Positions 60,901 to 64,000 of a DNA stretch of 64,000 nucleotides are shown one piece after another. This DNA is from Solanum dulcamara (taxonomy: Eukaryota; Streptophyta; Magnoliopsida; Solanales; Solanaceae). The DNA lies in the NCBI RefSeq assembly GCF_947179165.1, contig NC_077239.1:2294001-2358000 (forward strand). Direction: 5' to 3'. The notes beneath the pieces are model-generated. The model saw nothing but the letters and a program-made list of their open reading frames with translations. It was not told where the DNA came from and ran no database searches. The first letter of the stretch is position 1. Every line of letters starts with the position of its first letter. The position numbers and the translations under genes are program-made.

Positions 60901-63900
60901 TGTGTTAATCCACGGATTTTTAGGTGTTAGGGGTCCGGGTCAAACTTTCTTTGATTCTTCCATAGTAGAATTTGTAACAACCTGGGTAACGACTCTATTT
61001 ACCCTGGCGATGCTTTAGAGGGGTTTAGGAGAATATTTTTGGTGAGGTAACAAGAATTAGGAGAGTTTGTCAATTTTTTGTAGTGTTAGCCCACAGATTT
61101 TTAGGTGCCGGGGGTCTAGGTCGAACTTTCTTGAATTCGTTCATAGTAGCATTCGTAACGACCTAAGAAACAACTCTAGTAGGCTTAACGGCGCTTTAGA
61201 GGGGTTTAGGAACATTTTATTGGGACGCAACAGGAATTAGGCGATTTTGCCTTTTTTCGTATGTGTTAGCCCACAGATTTTTAGATGCCGGGAGTTCGGG
61301 TCAAACTTTTTTGGATTCTTTCATAGTAGAATCCGTAAAAATCAGGGGATCGACACTAGTTGCTCCGGTGGTATTTTACAGGGGTTTAGAAGCATTTTAT
61401 TGGTGACAAACCAGAAATTAGGCGATTTTGCCAATTTTTCGTGTGTGTTAGCCCACGAATGTTTTAGGTGCCGAGCGTATGGGTCGAACATTCTTGGATT
61501 CTTTCATAGTAGCATTCGTAACGACCTGGGGAACAACTTTAGTTGCTCCGGTGGTATTTTATAGGGGTTTAGAATTATTTTATTGGCAACGACCAGAAAT
61601 TAGGTGATTTTGCCAATTTTTTGTGTGTTACCCAACGTATTTTTTAGGTGCCGGGAGACTTGGGGAACGATGGTAGTTGCACCGATGGTGCTTTATAGGG
61701 GTTTAGAAGTATTTTATTGGTGACGAACCACGAATTAGGCAATTTTGCCAATTTTTCGTGCGCGTTAGCCCACGAATATTTTAGGTGTTGGGGGTACGGG
61801 GTGAAATTTCTTGGATTCTTTAATAGTAGCATTCGTAACGACTTGGGAAACGACTCTAGTTGCTCTAGTGGTGCTTTATAGGGCTTTAGAACTATTTTAT
61901 TGGCGACGAACCATAAATTAGGCAATTTTATCAATTTTTCGTGTGTGTTAACCAACACATTTTTTAGGTGTCGGGAGTTTGGATCAAATTTTTTTGGATT
62001 CTTCCATGCTAGCATTCGTAACGACTAGGGGAACGCTCAACTAGCCCCGATGACACTTTAGAGGGTTTTACAAGTATTTTATTGCGACGCAATAGGAATT
62101 AGGCAATTTTGCCAGTTTTTCGGGTGTGTTAGCCTACAAATTTTTAGGTTTCAGGGGTCCGGAAAAACTTTTCTTGATTCTTCAATAGCAGCGTCTGTAA
62201 GGATCTGGGGAACGACTATAGTAGCCCCGATGACGCTTCAGAGGGGCTTAAGAGCTTTTTATTGGCAACGCAATAGGAATTAGGCTATTTTGCCAGTTTT
62301 TCGTGTATGTTAACCCACGAATTCTTGGATTCTCTCATAGTAGAATCCGTAACGACGTGGGGAATGACACTAGTTGCTCCGGTGGTGCTTTATAGGGGTT
62401 TAGGAGCATTTTATTGGTGACGAACCAGGAATTAGATGATTTTGCCATTTTTTTTATGTGTGTTAGCCCACGTGTTTTAAGGTGCCGGGGTCCGAGTTGA
62501 ACTTTCACTGATTCTTTCATAGTAGCATCTGTAACGACCTGGAGAACAACTCTAGTGGCTCTGGCGGTGCTTTGTTTGGATTTAGGAGCATTTTATTGGC
62601 GATGCACTAGAAATTAGGCGATTTTGCCAATTTTTCGTGTGTGTTAGCCCACAAACTTTTTAGGTGCCGGGGGTCCGGGTCGAACTTTCTTAGATTCTTC
62701 AATAGTAGCATCCGTAATGACCTGGGAAACGACTCCAGTAGCCCCAACGATGCTTTATAGAGGTTTAGTAGCATTTTATTAATGACGCAACAGGAATTAG
62801 ATGATTTTTCCAGTTTTTTTTGTGTTTTAACCCACAGATTTTTAGATGATGGGGGTCTGCGTCAAATTATCTAAGATTCTTCCATAGTAGAGTCCGTAAC
62901 AATCTAGGGAACGACTCTAGTAGTCCTGAAAGCGCTTTAGAGGGGTTTAAGATAATTTTATTGGCGACACAATAGGAATTAAGAGATTTTGCCAGTTTTT
63001 CATGTATGTTAGCCCACAAATTTTTAGGTGTCGGGGGTCTGGGTCAAATTTTCTTCTATTTTTCCATCGTAAAGTCTGTAACGACTTGGGAAACGACTCT
63101 CATAGCCCCGGCAGTGCTTTAGAGGTATTTAGGAGAATTTTATTGGTGATACAACAGGAATTAGGCAATTTTGGCAGTTTTTCATGTATTTTAGTCCACG
63201 AATTTTTAGGTGCGGATGGTCCGGGTCAAACTTTCTTGGATTCTTCAATGAAGTATCCGTAAAGACCTGGATAATGACTTCAGTAGACCTGGCTATGCTT
63301 TAGAGGGGTTTAAGAGCATTTTATTGGCGACGCAACAGGAATTAGGTGATTTTGCCTGTTTTTTGTATGTTAGCCCACATATTTTTAGGTATCGGGGGTC
63401 CAATTCAAATTTTATTGGATTCTTTCATAGTAGCGCTCGTAAGGACCTGGAAAATGACTCTAGTAGACTCATTAGCTCTTAGAGGGGTTTAGGAGCATTG
63501 TATTAGTGACATAATAGGAATTTTACAATTTTGCCAGTTTTTTATATGTTTTAGCCCATTGATTTTTAGGTGCCGGGTGTCCGGCTTGAACTTTCTTTGA
63601 TTCTTCTATAGTAGCATCCGTAACAACTGGGAGAACGACTCTAGTTGTCCCGGCAATGCATTAGAGCGGTTTAGGAGTATTTTATTGGCGATGCAATACG
63701 AATTAAGCGATTTTGCCAATTTTTCATGTATGTTTGCCCACAGATATTTAGGTGCCGGGAGTCTGGGTCAAATTTTCTGGGATTCTTCCATATTAGCTCC
63801 GTAATGACCTAGAGAACGACTCTAGTAGCCCTGGTAGCGCTTTAGAGGGATTTAGGAGCATTGTATTAGTAACACAATAGGAATTTTGCAATTTTGCCAG

Positions 63901-64000
63901 TTTTTTGTGTGTTTTAGCCAATGGATTTTTAGGTGCCGGGGGTCCAGTTCGAACTTTCTTGGATTCATTAATAGTAGCATCCGTAACGACTATAGTTGCC

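Larger units (their letters stand above)
52429..64000 (+). repeat. Satellite B2 array (last block)
   Basis: About 64 B2 monomers running off the end of the window. The array resumes at AAATTTTCTTGGATTCTTC, mid-monomer. Many private variants recur at long range (higher-order structure). Shortened monomers are more frequent here than in the first B2 block, at about 55320, 55350, 57170, 57735, 58250, 61650 and 62320. No genes or elements are seen in this 11.6 kb. Confidence 0.94.

Noticed and set aside
15318..64000. CENP-B-box-like motif at the TTTTTCG...TTAGCCC core
   Set aside because: The box needs TTCG followed by A and CGGG at fixed spacing. Here the residues after TTCG are TGTGTGTTAGCCC, which do not match.
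1..64000. tRNA, 5S or 45S rRNA genes
   Set aside because: I looked for characteristic blocks (for example the GGTTCGAATCC box and conserved rRNA stretches) and recognised none. Strings like GGGTTCGGGTCGAA in B monomers only loosely resemble a B box and lack any cloverleaf context.

Overview
The window is plant nuclear heterochromatin, most likely from a Solanaceae species (Solanum, Nicotiana or relative). I see no protein-coding gene, tRNA or rRNA. About three quarters of it is one tandem satellite with a monomer of about 181-182 bp, always in the same orientation. The rest is LTR-retrotransposon remains, mostly solo LTRs, plus one MITE-like element. The taxonomic call is inference: the LTR ends (TGTCACGACC, GGGTCGTGACA, TGTAATGACC) and LTR-internal motifs look like Solanaceae Ty3-gypsy LTRs known to me. 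No search was run.

Layout. (1) 1-4637 and 11869-13973: satellite subfamily A, about 28 monomers, with four copies of an approximately 400-bp AT-rich segment (L) always in the same monomer phase. (2) 4638-4907: a 270-bp MITE-like element. (3) 4933-9491 and 9497-11868: two solo LTRs (Y, X) placed head to tail and bounded by three copies of GTTAG. Y carries a third nested solo LTR (Z, 6463-8781, TSD TTGAG). (4) 13974-15317: an LTR-like sequence truncated at its right end, which sits exactly where subfamily A gives way to subfamily B. (5) 15318-24471: subfamily B1, about 50 monomers. (6) 24472 to the window end: subfamily B2, about 187 monomers, interrupted by a truncated LTR copy (43389-45128, plus strand) and a full-length related solo LTR (48641-52428, minus strand).

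How the parts relate. A and B share only an approximately 60-bp core around TTTTTCGTGTGTGTTAGCCC. The other roughly 120 bp do not align by eye. B1 and B2 are close relatives that differ at block-diagnostic positions and switch abruptly near 24472. Within B2, shared private variants at constant offsets (about 2,539 bp, 3,048 bp and 4,437 bp) reveal higher-order repeat blocks of 10-25 monomers. Within A, the L segment travels with the same two preceding monomer types. The TEs therefore mark time: the A array was amplified first, then hit by TEs, and the B2 higher-order structure runs across the 43.4-45.1 kb LTR fragment.

All open reading frames of 60-184 codons are by-products of the satellite (a monomer of 181-182 bp shifts frame every unit) or of a 40-bp minisatellite inside the LTRs. 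I do not annotate any as a gene. The most unusual items are the GTTAG-Y-GTTAG-X-GTTAG arrangement, the modular satellite with a conserved core, the in-phase L segment, and the measurable higher-order repeats.
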